Assembly: GCF_027947575.1 (NCBI RefSeq)
Contig: NZ_CP116256.1
Location: forward strand, 248,001 to 312,000
Direction: 5' to 3'
Length of the DNA stretch: 64,000 nt
Source: Streptomyces rubrogriseus
Lineage (GTDB): Bacteria; Actinomycetota; Actinomycetes; Streptomycetales; Streptomycetaceae
Shown here in pieces: positions 20,761-29,699 of the stretch. Below the pieces are notes generated by a model. It searched no databases. It worked only from the letters and a program-made list of their open reading frames with translations, and was not told the DNA's origin. Each line of letters opens with the position of its first letter. Positions within the stretch are counted from its first letter, which is position 1. The position numbers and the translations under genes were made by a program.

Positions 20761-21579
20761 TCAGGAGACGAGCCCCGCCCTGGCCCGTCCGGCGTCCTCG
20801 TCCTCCGTGTCCTCCCCGTCCTCCGCGACCAGGCCCAGCTCGGCGTCCCGGGCGAGTTCGACCTCGCGGCGCAGCAGCCGGAACCACATGAAGATCACGA
20901 AGCCGACGAACGCGAACCACTCGGCGGTGTAGCCGAGGTTCTGGAAGGCCTTCAGGTCGAGGCCGGTGTTCTGCGGCGCGCTCACGGGCACGGTCCGCAT
21001 CCCCGAGTCGCCCTCGTTCAGCGTGACCCAGGCGTCGTACACGTCGTAGGGCACGAGGTTCAGCAGCGTCGCCGCGCTGATCGCGCCGGTCTGCCCGTCG
21101 GGCCACCCGGAGCGCCCGCTGACGCCGCCCGCGCCGGGGGACTCGGCGGCCTGGAGCGCCCCGGTGACGGTGACCTCGCCGGTGGGCGGGGCCGGGGCCT
21201 TGGCCGGGTCGGGTTCGCCGGGGAGCCAGCCCCGCACGACCGGCAGGGCCTCACCGCTGTCGGTGCGCAGCAGCGTGAGGACGTAGAAGCCCTCCCGGTC
21301 GTCGAGCTTCCGCTCCGGGACCAATAGCTGATCGTCGTACCGGCCGGTGACGGTGGTCTGCCTGCCGACCGTCGCCTTGTCCACGGGCAGCAGCTCGGTC
21401 AGCGGGCGTGCGGCGTCCCGGGCGGCCGACTCCTGCTGCGTGGAGGCCGTCTCGTGGTCCTGCACCCGGTCCTCGAAACGGCCGAGCTGCCAGGAACCCA
21501 TGAAGATGCAGAAGGGGATGGACAGGACGACGAAGACGTTGATCCCCCACCATCGGGGCGTCAGCAGAAACCGGTACAC
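20761..21579 (-). CDS. SURF1-family cytochrome oxidase assembly protein
   Basis: A 272-aa membrane protein of the SURF1/Shy1 family, which helps heme a insertion and assembly of aa3 cytochrome oxidase. The N-terminus MYRFLLTPRWWGINVFVVLSIPFCIFMGSWQLGRFE (about 1-36) has the first membrane helix and the family G-x-W-Q-x-x-R motif. RGWLPG lies in the middle and a second helix (EWFAFVGFVIFMWFRLLRRE, about 215-235) near the end. The C-terminal tail is acidic. GTG 21579 is chosen because the family begins at this point; an in-frame GTG three codons upstream (21588) is possible. It is transcribed away from the S9 peptidase gene. Confidence 0.92.
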   Translation of the reverse strand: MYRFLLTPRWWGINVFVVLSIPFCIFMGSWQLGRFEDRVQDHETASTQQESAARDAARPLTELLPVDKATVGRQTTVTGRYDDQLLVPERKLDDREGFYVLTLLRTDSGEALPVVRGWLPGEPDPAKAPAPPTGEVTVTGALQAAESPGAGGVSGRSGWPDGQTGAISAATLLNLVPYDVYDAWVTLNEGDSGMRTVPVSAPQNTGLDLKAFQNLGYTAEWFAFVGFVIFMWFRLLRREVELARDAELGLVAEDGEDTEDEDAGRARAGLVS

Positions 21580-21711
21580 GCTCTCCACGGTACGGTGCGC
21601 GCCCGGACCACCCGGCCGCGGGGCTGTGGAAAACGTGACGGACGGAGGAGGTTGTCCACAGGCTGGGGATCTCTTCTGCGCGGTGTCGCCGGGTCGGGGC
21701 AGTATGGGGCC

Positions 21712-23532
21712 ATGACTGAGAGCAACGGGTTGCGGCAGACGCAGGGCGAGCAGGTGCCCGACTGGGAGAAGCGGTTCCGGGCGCCGAGGGTGTCGCTGCC
21801 CGACTGGGCCGAGGACGCCCCGGACCGCTCCCTGTTCGTCTCGAACGCGACGGGGACGTACGAGCTGTACGCCTGGGACCGGTCGAGCGGGGAGCAGCGC
21901 CAGGTCACGGACCGGCCCAACGGCACGACGGACGGCGTGCTCGCGCCGGACGGCGACTGGATCTGGTGGTTCGACGACAAGGACGGCGACGAGTTCGGCG
22001 TCTGGCGCCGCCAGCCCTTCGCGGGCGGCGCGGACGAGGAGGCCGTGCCCGGTCTCGACCCCTCCTATCCGGCGGGCCTCGCCCTCGGCCGGGACGGCCG
22101 CACGGCGGTGATCGGCCGCTCCACCGACGAGGACGGTACGACGATCCACCTCGCGCGCGGGGACGGCGGCGCCCCGGCGGAGATCTACCGGCACCGCGAG
22201 TCCGCGGGCGTCGGCGACCTCTCCCACGACGGCTCCCTGATCGCGATCGAGCACACCGAGCACGGCGACGCCATGCACTCGGCGCTGCGCGTCCTGCGTC
22301 CCGACGGCAGCACGGTCGCCGAGCTGGACGACACCAGGGGCGGCGAGGAGGAGCTGGGCCTGGAGGTGCTGGGCTTCGCGCCGGTCGACGGCGACACCCG
22401 GCTGCTCATCGGCCATCAGCGCCGGGGCCGCTGGGAGCCCCTGGTGTGGGACGTGGCGACGGGCGAGCAGACCGACCTGGCCCTGGAGCTGCCCGGTGAC
22501 GTCAGCGCCGAGTGGTATCCGGACGGTTCCGGCCTGCTGATCGTGCACGGTTTCGAGGCCCGCAGCGAGCTGTTCCGCTACGACTTCGCCGAGCGCGGCC
22601 TGACGGAGATCGACACCCCCGCCGGCACCGTCTCGGGGGCCACGGCCCGCCCCGACGGCAGCGTGGAGTACCTGTGGTCCTCGGCCGCCGAGCCGTCGGC
22701 CGTCCGCTCCACCACCGGCCGCGTCGTCCTCGACCCGCCCGGCATGAAGTCGCCCCGCTCGGTCCCGGTGGAGGACGTGTGGGTCGAGGGGCCGGGAGGC
22801 CGCATCCACGCCCTGGTCCAGAAGCCGGCCGGGGCGGCCGGTCCGCTCCCGACGGTCTTCGACATCCACGGCGGCCCGACCTGGCACGACAGCGACTCCT
22901 TCGCCGCGGGCCCGGCCGCCTGGGTCGACCACGGGTACGCGGTGGTCCGGGTCAACTACCGGGGCTCCACCGGTTACGGCCGCGCGTGGACCGACGCCCT
23001 CAAGCACCGGGTGGGCCTCATCGAGCTGGAGGACATCGCGGCGGTGCGGGAATGGGCGGTCGCCTCGGGCCTCGCGGACCCCGAGCGCCTGATCCTCACC
23101 GGCGGCTCCTGGGGCGGCTACCTCACCCTCCTCGGCATCGGCACCCAGCCCGAGGCGTGGACGCTGGGCATCGCGGCCGTGCCGGTCGCCGACTACGTCA
23201 CCGCGTACCACGACGAGATGGAGGGGCTCAAGGCACTCGACCGCACCCTGCTGGGCGGCACCCCCGAGGAGGTCCCCGAGCGCTTCGAGGCATCCTCCCC
23301 GCTGACCTACGTCGACGAGGTCAAGGCCCCGGTGTACATCTCGGCGGGCGTCAACGACCCGCGCTGCCCGATCCGCCAGGTAGAGAACTACGTCGAGCGC
23401 CTGGAGGCCAGGGGCGCCGTCCACGAGGTCTACCGCTACGACGCGGGTCACGGTTCCCTGGTCGTCGACGAACGCATCAAGCAGGTCCGTCTGGAACTGG
23501 ACTTCGCGGAGAGGAACTTGCCGAAGAGCTAG
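21712..23532 (+). CDS. S9-family prolyl oligopeptidase / acylaminoacyl peptidase
   Basis: A 606-aa cytoplasmic serine peptidase. The N-terminal half is a beta-propeller (repeated blades such as SNATGTYELYAWDRSSGEQRQVT), and the C-terminal half is an alpha/beta hydrolase: IHGGPTWHD (oxyanion region), LTGGSWGGYLTL with catalytic S466, SAGVNDPRCP with D549, and YDAGHGSLV with H580. There is no signal peptide. It would hydrolyse short peptides behind proline or N-acylated residues. ATG 21712 is the first start in the conserved frame. Two GC-rich hairpins follow the stop. Confidence 0.93.
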   Translation: MTESNGLRQTQGEQVPDWEKRFRAPRVSLPDWAEDAPDRSLFVSNATGTYELYAWDRSSGEQRQVTDRPNGTTDGVLAPDGDWIWWFDDKDGDEFGVWRRQPFAGGADEEAVPGLDPSYPAGLALGRDGRTAVIGRSTDEDGTTIHLARGDGGAPAEIYRHRESAGVGDLSHDGSLIAIEHTEHGDAMHSALRVLRPDGSTVAELDDTRGGEEELGLEVLGFAPVDGDTRLLIGHQRRGRWEPLVWDVATGEQTDLALELPGDVSAEWYPDGSGLLIVHGFEARSELFRYDFAERGLTEIDTPAGTVSGATARPDGSVEYLWSSAAEPSAVRSTTGRVVLDPPGMKSPRSVPVEDVWVEGPGGRIHALVQKPAGAAGPLPTVFDIHGGPTWHDSDSFAAGPAAWVDHGYAVVRVNYRGSTGYGRAWTDALKHRVGLIELEDIAAVREWAVASGLADPERLILTGGSWGGYLTLLGIGTQPEAWTLGIAAVPVADYVTAYHDEMEGLKALDRTLLGGTPEEVPERFEASSPLTYVDEVKAPVYISAGVNDPRCPIRQVENYVERLEARGAVHEVYRYDAGHGSLVVDERIKQVRLELDFAERNLPKS

Positions 23533-23581
23533 CTTCTCGGCCGACCGAGTCGGGTGGTGGGTCGGCACAGGCCGGGGGCCA

Positions 23582-23627
23582 GGGGGCGGCGCCCCCCCTG
23601 GCGGGGCCGTAGGGGCGGCGCCCCTAC
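23582..23627. terminator. Double hairpin between convergent genes
   Basis: Two perfect inverted repeats: GGGGGC (23582-23587) with GCCCCC (23591-23596), and GTAGGGGC (23609-23616) with GCCCCTAC (23620-23627). Both have GGC loops. They sit between the S9 peptidase and the RCK-domain gene and can act in both directions; the second covers the stop codon of the latter. Confidence 0.7.
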
Positions 23628-25597
23628 ACGTCCACCCCTCGCCGGGCGGCCCGCCGCCCCAGCAACTCCGCCAGCCCCCTCCGCGTCGCCGCCAGCACCA
23701 CCCGGTCCGAGCCCCGCAGGACATACGTGTCGGGCAGCTCCCACACCAACCGCGACTCCCGCGCCCGCTCCGGCGCACCGCCCTGCGCCCGCCCACCGTC
23801 GGAGACCTCGCCGTCGGGGACCTCGAGCGCCAGTACCCGCCACGCCCCCGCCCGGAACGCCTCCCCGACCGTCTTCCCCTCCAGCTGCGGATGCCCCGCC
23901 ACCTCCACCGCCGCGAACAGCAGCACCCGCCGCTCCACGGGGATCGCCCCGAGGATCTGCCGGCCCATCATCGCCCCGGCGAAGGACGGCGCCGCCAGGT
24001 GCGTCACGCTCCGGCTGCGGGTGAGCGCGCCCGGGTGGGCGGCCCGCAGGGTGCGGTACACGGCGGTCGCGAAGTCGTCGTCGTACAGGCGCAGTACCAC
24101 CCGCAGCCGCGACCGTACGGACCGCGCGTACAGCACCGCCTCCAGGTTGGTGGTGTCCACGCTGGTCAGCGCGAGCAGGGAGTGCGCGCGGTGGATCTTG
24201 GCGGCCTCCAGGACGCCCTCCTGGGTGACGTCCCCGAGTACCACCGGCACCCGCAGCCGCCGCGCGGTCGCCATGCCGCGCGCCTCGGGGTCCGCCTCGA
24301 CGCACACCACGGGGATGTCCATCTCCCGCAGCCGGGTCAGGACGCGGGTGCCGATCTTGCCGAGACCCAGCAGTACGACATGCCCGCCGAGCCCGCGCGG
24401 CGGCTTCCGCAGTGCCGACGCGCTGCGGAAGGTTCCGAGCGCCTCCAGCACGGCGGCCAGCAGGACGGGCAGCAGCAGCAGTCCGACGAACCCGGAGAGG
24501 AGCTGGAGGATCTGACGGCCGGTGTCCTTGTTGTGCGCGGGTTCGTTGATGGAGAACAGATCGAGCAGTGTCACGTACGTGGCGTGCAGGGGATGGTCGC
24601 CGGTGACCAGCATCAGTGCCACGGCGAGGGCGACCACGCAGGCCGCCAGGCCGGCCAGCGACCACCGCAGCCGCCGTGAGAACAGTTCGCCGAAGGCGGG
24701 CACACCGGCCCGCCCGGCGGGCAGCGGCGGCCCGGAGTACGACACCTGCTCCAGGGCCACGGTCCCGCGTCCGGTGGCCGCCTCCACCGCCGCCGCGTCG
24801 GGCAGCAGTTGCGGCCCGTGCTCGCCGCTGCCCTCCGAACCGTCCGCACCGGCCGGGTCGTTGCTCGTCGCGGACAGCAGCGCCAGAGTGCACAGCCCCG
24901 GGTCGGCCACCTCGCCGGGGCGGGGCGGATTGCGTTCGACCGCGCGCAGCAGCAGACCGTCCGTCTCGACGACCTTGCTGGTGCCGACGAGGGCGGTGGC
25001 CGCCAGCGCGGGCGCGGCGGTGTCGGCGTCGGACAGGACGGTCGTGGACCCGGCTCCGGTGCCGGTGCCGGAGCCGGTACCGGACCCGGGCCCGTCGCCC
25101 GTCGCCAAGGTCGCGCTCTGATCGAGGAGTTCCTCGATGTGCTGGCCCAGACGCCGGTTGTACAGCCGCAGGACCAGCCGCAGCCGGGGGTTGAGCCGAC
25201 GGGCGGTCAGGGCGGCCCGGATGTTGGTCTCGTCGTCGTCGTACACCAGGGCCAGCGCGGTGGCCCGCTCGACACCGGCGTCCGCGAGTACGTCCTCGGT
25301 CGGCTCGGTGGCGTCCAGTTCTCGGTCGGCGCCGCCCGGATCGGCGTTGCCCGTCCGGTTGACCGCCGCGTTGACCATGTCCAGCAGCGCCGCCGAGGCC
25401 GCGCGGGCCCGCCCGACCACCGGCTGGCGCACCCGGCGCCCGGCGGGCGGGACGACGAGTGTGACCTGTTCGCGGTAGACGCCGCGCAGTTCGGCGGCCA
25501 GCCGGTGGGCCAGCCCGTCGTCGCCGCACACCACCATGTGCGCGTACTCGTCGCCCTGCGGAACCTGGTTCGGAACGCTCCCCGTATGAGTCCCCAT
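23624..25597 (-). CDS. Two-RCK (TrkA-N) membrane protein, putative ion-channel subunit
   Basis: A 657-aa protein with an N-terminal Rossmann/RCK domain (MVVCGDDGLAHRLAAELRG, about 20-40), a variable Gly/Ser-rich insert, two or three membrane segments in the middle (LAGLAACVVALAVALMLVTG and ILQLLSGFVGLLLLPVLLAAVLEAL, about 300-385), and a second RCK/TrkA-N domain with GHVVLLGLGKIGTRVL (about 405-420). The domain order resembles CASTOR/POLLUX-type and other actinobacterial NAD-binding potassium-channel proteins. A short pore-like stretch lies between the two helices (THATYVTLLDLFSIN region). Start ATG 25597 is uncertain; upstream in-frame ATGs exist and none has a clear ribosome-binding site. 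Ion specificity is inferred. Confidence 0.8.
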   Translation of the reverse strand: MGTHTGSVPNQVPQGDEYAHMVVCGDDGLAHRLAAELRGVYREQVTLVVPPAGRRVRQPVVGRARAASAALLDMVNAAVNRTGNADPGGADRELDATEPTEDVLADAGVERATALALVYDDDETNIRAALTARRLNPRLRLVLRLYNRRLGQHIEELLDQSATLATGDGPGSGTGSGTGTGAGSTTVLSDADTAAPALAATALVGTSKVVETDGLLLRAVERNPPRPGEVADPGLCTLALLSATSNDPAGADGSEGSGEHGPQLLPDAAAVEAATGRGTVALEQVSYSGPPLPAGRAGVPAFGELFSRRLRWSLAGLAACVVALAVALMLVTGDHPLHATYVTLLDLFSINEPAHNKDTGRQILQLLSGFVGLLLLPVLLAAVLEALGTFRSASALRKPPRGLGGHVVLLGLGKIGTRVLTRLREMDIPVVCVEADPEARGMATARRLRVPVVLGDVTQEGVLEAAKIHRAHSLLALTSVDTTNLEAVLYARSVRSRLRVVLRLYDDDFATAVYRTLRAAHPGALTRSRSVTHLAAPSFAGAMMGRQILGAIPVERRVLLFAAVEVAGHPQLEGKTVGEAFRAGAWRVLALEVPDGEVSDGGRAQGGAPERARESRLVWELPDTYVLRGSDRVVLAATRRGLAELLGRRAARRGVDV

Positions 25598-25770
25598 TTG
25601 GGGAAGGACAGTACAGGCATCGGGCGCGGTTCCAGGAGCGCCGGAAGAGATCGAGGGCGGCATCAAAGACGCGTAAAGATTGCCGGTACTCGGCAATGAC
25701 GTGCTGTCGCGCCGCGTGTGACGATTCATCTCACCGAAGCTCAGCGACGGGCGGGAGGGGGACGGCACGC

Positions 25771-26280
25771 ATGGCCTGGTTTCTCGGGCTGGGTATCACG
25801 GGGGTCGTGCTGCTCGCCCTGTCGCTGGTCTTCGACGGACTGCTGGAAGGCGTCTTCGACGGAGTGCTGGACGGCGTCCTGGAGGGGTGGCTGTCGCTGC
25901 CGGTCGTCGCCGGGTTCGTGGCGATGACCGGCTTCGGTGGCGCCATCGCCCTCGGCACCGGCTGGACCGGTCCCGCGGGCGCCGCCGGCGTCGGCGCGGT
26001 CGCCGGAGTGGGGGCCGGCTGGCTGACGTACCGCTTCGGCCGCGCCCTGATGCGCGACCGGACCGCCGTCACGCCTCGTACCGACGACCTCCTCGGCACG
26101 TCCGGCAAGGTCGTGACCGCCATCCCGGCGGACGGCTACGGCGAGGTCCTGCTCCGGCTCGCCGGGCAGCCGCTGAAGTGCGCGGCGCGCAGCACGGTGC
26201 CGCTGGCGCGGGGCGCCGAGGTGTGGGTCGAGGCGGTGCCGACGGGGACGTCGGTGCTGGTGCGCCCGGTGGACCGCTGA
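25771..26280 (+). CDS. NfeD-like membrane protein, partner of flotillin
   Basis: A 169-aa protein with membrane segments at the N-terminus (LGLGITGVVLLALSLVF, LPVVAGFVAMTGFGGAIALGTG, AAGVGAVAGVGAGWLTYRFG) and a C-terminal OB-fold domain (LLGTSGKVVTAIPADGYGEVLLRLAGQPLKCAARS ... RGAEVWVEAVPTGTSVLVRPV), the NfeDb layout without a protease domain. NfeD proteins are genetically linked to flotillin/SPFH proteins, and the next gene is a flotillin, 106 bp away. The pair is thought to organise membrane microdomains. ATG 25771 with GGGAGGGGG. Confidence 0.88.
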   Translation: MAWFLGLGITGVVLLALSLVFDGLLEGVFDGVLDGVLEGWLSLPVVAGFVAMTGFGGAIALGTGWTGPAGAAGVGAVAGVGAGWLTYRFGRALMRDRTAVTPRTDDLLGTSGKVVTAIPADGYGEVLLRLAGQPLKCAARSTVPLARGAEVWVEAVPTGTSVLVRPVDR

Positions 26281-26286
26281 GGCCCG

Positions 26287-26370
26287 CGCCTTCTCTGCCG
26301 TCTCTGCCTTCACTCGTTCTCTGTTTGTTCTGTTCTCTCTGCTCTCTGTTCTCTCTGTTCTCTCTGTGTG
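26287..26370. repeat. Pyrimidine-rich TCTCTGTT repeat leader before flotillin
   Basis: About 84 bp composed almost only of C, T and scattered G, with repeated TCTCTGTT / GTTCTCTC units. This is extreme for DNA of about 72% GC, in the 5' leader of the flotillin gene. It would be unstructured in mRNA and strand-asymmetric. Confidence 0.85.
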
Positions 26371-26386
26371 ATTCGGGGGCGTTGTC

Positions 26387-27889
26387 ATGAGTCCTGTCGT
26401 CATCGCGGTGGTGGGAGTCGTCGTACTCCTGGTGCTGCTCGCCCTGGTGGTGGTCAGCCGCTACAAGGTGGCCGGTCCGAGCGAGGCGTTCATCGTCACC
26501 GGGCGGCGCGGCAAGAGGTCCACCGACCCGGAGACGGGCCGGGTGTTCACCGACAACAGCGGCCAGAAGGTCGTGGTGGGCGGCGGCGTGTTCGTCGTGC
26601 CGTTCGTGCAGCAGCGGTTCACGCTCGACCTCTCCTCCCGGCACATCCCGGTCGCTGTGCGCGGCGCGGTGACGCTGCGCGGGGTGAAGGCCAATCTCGA
26701 AGGCGTCGCCATCGTCAAGGTCGGCGGCACGGAGGACGCGATCCGCGCCGCCGCGCAGCGGTTCCTGATGCAGCAGGACGGCATCGTCGGCTTCACCCAG
26801 GAGGTGCTGTCCGGCGCGCTGCGCGCGATCGTCGGCCGGATGTCCGTGGAGGACGTCATCCGGGACCGGGCCGCCTTCGCCGGCCAGGTCGCCGAGGAGG
26901 CGGAGGCGAGCCTGTCCGGGCAGGGCCTGGTGCTCGACGCCTTCCAGATCCAGGACATCACCACCGAGGGTTCCTACCTGGAGGACCTCGGCCGTCCCGA
27001 AGCGGCACGCGCGAAGCAGGAGGCCGACATCGCGGAGGCGGTCGCCCGGCGGGCGGCCGAGCAGGCGCGGCTGAAGGCGGAGGAGGAGATCGCGGTCGCA
27101 CAGCGGACCCTCTACCTGAAGCAGGCCGAGATCAAGGCCGAGACCGACCAGGCCGAGGCCCGCGCCAACGCCTCGGGTCCCCTCGCGGAGGCGGCCCGGC
27201 AGCAGGACATCCTCGCCGAGCAGGAGAAGGTCGCCGAGCGGCAGGCCGCGCTGAAGGACCGCCAGTTGGACACCGAGGTGCGCAAGCCCGCCGACGCCCA
27301 GCGGTACGCCGCCGAGCAGGAGGCGGAGGCCCGCCGGGTGGCGCGGGTGAAGCAGGCCGAGGCCGAGCGCGCCGCCGGTATCGCCGCGGCCCAGGCGGAG
27401 GCCGAGCGGGCCCGCCTGACCGGTGAGGGCGAGAAGCAGCGGCGCAGCGCCCTGGCGGACGCCGTACGGCTGGAGGGTGACGCCGAGGCCGCCGCGATCG
27501 GTGCCAGGGGCGCGGCCGAGGCCGAGGCGATGGAGAAGAAGGCGGACGCCTTCGACCGGTACGGCGACGCCGCGGTGCTGCAGATGCTGGTCGAGGTGCT
27601 GCCGCAGGTGGTGGCGAAGGCGTCCGAGCCGCTGGCGGCCGTGGACAAGATGACGGTCATCTCCACGGACGGCGCGAGCCGGCTCACCCGCACGGTCGCC
27701 GACAACGTGGCGCAGGGCATGGAACTGCTGGGCTCGACCACGGGCGTCGACCTGGCGTCCCTGCTGAAGGGCATCACGGCCAAGGAGGGCACGGCCAAGG
27801 AGGGCATCACGGCCAAGGAAGGCATCACGGCCAAGGGCGAGGCAGGCCGGGACACCTCCGAGAACGGCAAGGTGGAGATCACGGACTGA
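26387..27889 (+). CDS. Flotillin-like SPFH-domain protein
   Basis: A 500-aa membrane-associated scaffold. An N-terminal membrane segment (VIAVVGVVVLLVLLALVVVSRY) is followed by the SPFH/PHB domain (PSEAFIVTGRRG ... FVVPFVQQRFTLDLSSRHIPV ... about 25-200). A long Ala/Glu/Arg/Lys coiled coil with flotillin-type EA repeats (AEARRVARVKQAEAERAAGIAAAQAEAER, about 205-380) follows, then a C-terminal hydrophobic stretch. The end carries repeats of KEGITA. With NfeD immediately upstream it is likely to form oligomers at the inner membrane (functional membrane microdomains). Confidence 0.94.
   Translation: MSPVVIAVVGVVVLLVLLALVVVSRYKVAGPSEAFIVTGRRGKRSTDPETGRVFTDNSGQKVVVGGGVFVVPFVQQRFTLDLSSRHIPVAVRGAVTLRGVKANLEGVAIVKVGGTEDAIRAAAQRFLMQQDGIVGFTQEVLSGALRAIVGRMSVEDVIRDRAAFAGQVAEEAEASLSGQGLVLDAFQIQDITTEGSYLEDLGRPEAARAKQEADIAEAVARRAAEQARLKAEEEIAVAQRTLYLKQAEIKAETDQAEARANASGPLAEAARQQDILAEQEKVAERQAALKDRQLDTEVRKPADAQRYAAEQEAEARRVARVKQAEAERAAGIAAAQAEAERARLTGEGEKQRRSALADAVRLEGDAEAAAIGARGAAEAEAMEKKADAFDRYGDAAVLQMLVEVLPQVVAKASEPLAAVDKMTVISTDGASRLTRTVADNVAQGMELLGSTTGVDLASLLKGITAKEGTAKEGITAKEGITAKGEAGRDTSENGKVEITD
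27768..27838. repeat. In-frame KEGITA repeats at the flotillin C-terminus
   Basis: Four near-identical 15-18 bp units of the AAGGAGGGCATCACGGCC type encode KGITAKEGTAKEGITAKEGITAKG split over units, between the coiled coil and the acidic tail. They are in frame and probably vary in number among strains. Confidence 0.8.
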
Positions 27890-27928
27890 CGCCCCCGGGC
27901 CGACCGGTCGCCGGGAGGGCCCGCGAGG

Positions 27929-29011
27929 CTAGATCTCCTGGGCGGGCCACCCCAGCAGCCGGGCTCCGATGACCGCGGTCTGCAGCGTGTAGCGGTGGAC
28001 CGGGTCGGAGGCGTTCGCCCCGGTCAGCTGGTGGATGCGGTCCAGCCGGTAGGTGAGCGCCCGCACGCTGAGCGTGAGACGCCGGGCGGCCTCGGCCGCG
28101 GTGCAGCCGGCGTCGAAGTACACCTCCAGGGTCCGCAGCAGCGGTTCGGCACCGCCGCGGGCCTCGCGCAGCGGACCCAGCACGCTCAGCACCAGGTCGG
28201 CCATCGCCTGCCGGTCCCGGGCCAGGACCGGGTAGACCAGCATGTCCGCGGCACGCACCACCGGCTCCTCCAAGCCCAGCCGGTCGGCGAGTTCGAGGGT
28301 GCTGAGCGCCTCCTCGTAGCTGTGCACGACGCCGCCCGCGCCGTTCTGCGGCCGCCCGACGGCCACCCGGTTGCCGTCCGTGGCGGCGTAGGCCTGCTTG
28401 GCGAAGAAGGTGAGGACCTCGTCCTGGTCGCCGGGCGCGATGCAGATCAACTGCCCGTTCTTGGTGGTGATCAGGACGCGCCGGTCGCCGAAGCGGGAGA
28501 TGAGCGCGCTCTCCACGATCCGTGTGACCGGGGCGGTGTCGTCGTACGCCTCGGGCCCCTGGGCCACCGCGACGGCGTGGGCGTGGGAGAGGACGAGCCC
28601 GAAGCGCTCGGCCCGTTCGGCGAGGCGGCCGAGGTCGCTGCGCCCGTAGAGCAGGTCGTCGATGAACTCCCGCCGCGCGGCCTCCTCCTGGCGTACGGCG
28701 AGCCGCTGCGCGCGTTCGTAGCCCTCCGCGAAGGCGTCCACGGCCTGGGCGACGGCGGCGAGCACGGTGCCCGTGACGTCGGTGCCGGAGACCGCCGCAC
28801 CGCGGCCGGGCCAGGACGTGCGGGTGGCGTCCAGGTGCAGCCGGACGAGACTGCGCAGGCTGTGACCGGCCTCCGCGGCCTGCTCTCCGAAGAGCCTGCG
28901 CTCCTCCAGCTCGTCGCGGGTCAGCCGGCGCCCCGTGTCGGCGACGCCCGCCAGGATCTCGGCGTACCCGGCCAGGTACGTCTCCCGCTGCTCCGTCTGC
29001 AGGTCCGTCAC
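27929..29011 (-). CDS. PucR/CdaR-family transcriptional regulator
   Basis: A 360-aa regulator. The C-terminus is the PucR HTH_30 DNA-binding domain (YFDAGCTAAEAARRLTLSVRALTYRLDRIHQLTG, about 295-335). Before it lies a GGDEF-like/CdaR middle domain (VAVGRPQNGAGGVVHSYEEALSTLELADRLG), and the N-terminal half is helical, resembling RsbRD-type sensor regions. It is convergent with the flotillin gene. A direct repeat plus inverted repeat (29051-29093) lies upstream and may be its own operator. Ligand and targets are unknown. Confidence 0.9.
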   Translation of the reverse strand: MTDLQTEQRETYLAGYAEILAGVADTGRRLTRDELEERRLFGEQAAEAGHSLRSLVRLHLDATRTSWPGRGAAVSGTDVTGTVLAAVAQAVDAFAEGYERAQRLAVRQEEAARREFIDDLLYGRSDLGRLAERAERFGLVLSHAHAVAVAQGPEAYDDTAPVTRIVESALISRFGDRRVLITTKNGQLICIAPGDQDEVLTFFAKQAYAATDGNRVAVGRPQNGAGGVVHSYEEALSTLELADRLGLEEPVVRAADMLVYPVLARDRQAMADLVLSVLGPLREARGGAEPLLRTLEVYFDAGCTAAEAARRLTLSVRALTYRLDRIHQLTGANASDPVHRYTLQTAVIGARLLGWPAQEI

Positions 29012-29050
29012 CCCGCGCCTCCCCTGCCGTTCACGCCCGGTGCGCGGTGT

Positions 29051-29093
29051 CCGGCAACGTGAGGGTAGTCAACGCTGCCGGAAACCGGCAACG
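29051..29093. promoter_or_regulatory. Repeated CCGGCAACG elements upstream of the PucR gene
   Basis: CCGGCAACG occurs at 29051-29059 and 29085-29093. The second is part of the inverted repeat TGCCGG-AAA-CCGGCA (29076-29090). The cluster lies 40-82 bp before the PucR start, where an autoregulatory site would sit. Confidence 0.5.
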
Positions 29094-29132
29094 CGGAAGG
29101 CAGGGGGCAGCGGCTAACCTCCGCCGCCCTCG

Positions 29133-29417
29133 CTAGGGCCGCTGGTACGGCTGCTGACCGGACGGCCCGTACGCCTGACCACCGGCCTCCTGCGCCTGGA
29201 GCTGCTCCGCCTGCTCCCTGGTCACCTGCTGCTCGGCGCCGCAGAAGGTGCACTGGGTCGCGTACTTCGTCGAGAAGGGGAACAGCGGCACGAAGAACAG
29301 GGTGAACTTCGTGACCCGCTTCCTGAGCGTGTGCGCGGCGGGGTTGCCGCACCGGTCGCACACCAGGGTCAGTATCGCGAGTTGGTAGAGGTATCCCTTG
29401 GTGCCAAAAACGATCAC
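29133..29417 (-). CDS. Zinc-ribbon protein of unknown function
   Basis: A 94-aa protein with two cysteine pairs, CDRC (C20, C23) and CTFC (about C56, C59), separated by a basic/hydrophobic stretch (FTLFFVPLFPFSTKY). This is the zinc-ribbon_15 pattern of membrane-associated small proteins. The C-terminus is Gln/Gly-rich. ATG 29417; it diverges from the DUF3040 gene. No specific function is known. Confidence 0.82.
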   Translation of the reverse strand: MIVFGTKGYLYQLAILTLVCDRCGNPAAHTLRKRVTKFTLFFVPLFPFSTKYATQCTFCGAEQQVTREQAEQLQAQEAGGQAYGPSGQQPYQRP

Positions 29418-29699
29418 GAGCTGGTCCTTCCCGGTCGGCCCCCTGCGGGCGCGCAGGACACCCGGATCACGTACGGATCACGTGCGTCTACACGTACACC
29501 TACAGGTCGCAGGCCGCCGTATTTGGGTGCCGCCCCGGATGGCCCGGACATGCCCGTGCGGGCGAGTCTGGAACCCACTCCCCTTACCCGGCCGCTCCGT
29601 CCTGGTGTGATCGTGATGCCCCACCCCGCAAGGAGAGCACATGGCCCGCCCCGCTGACCGCGTCGCCCGTCCAGGGCCCCGCGTCGGGAGGAGGACCCC

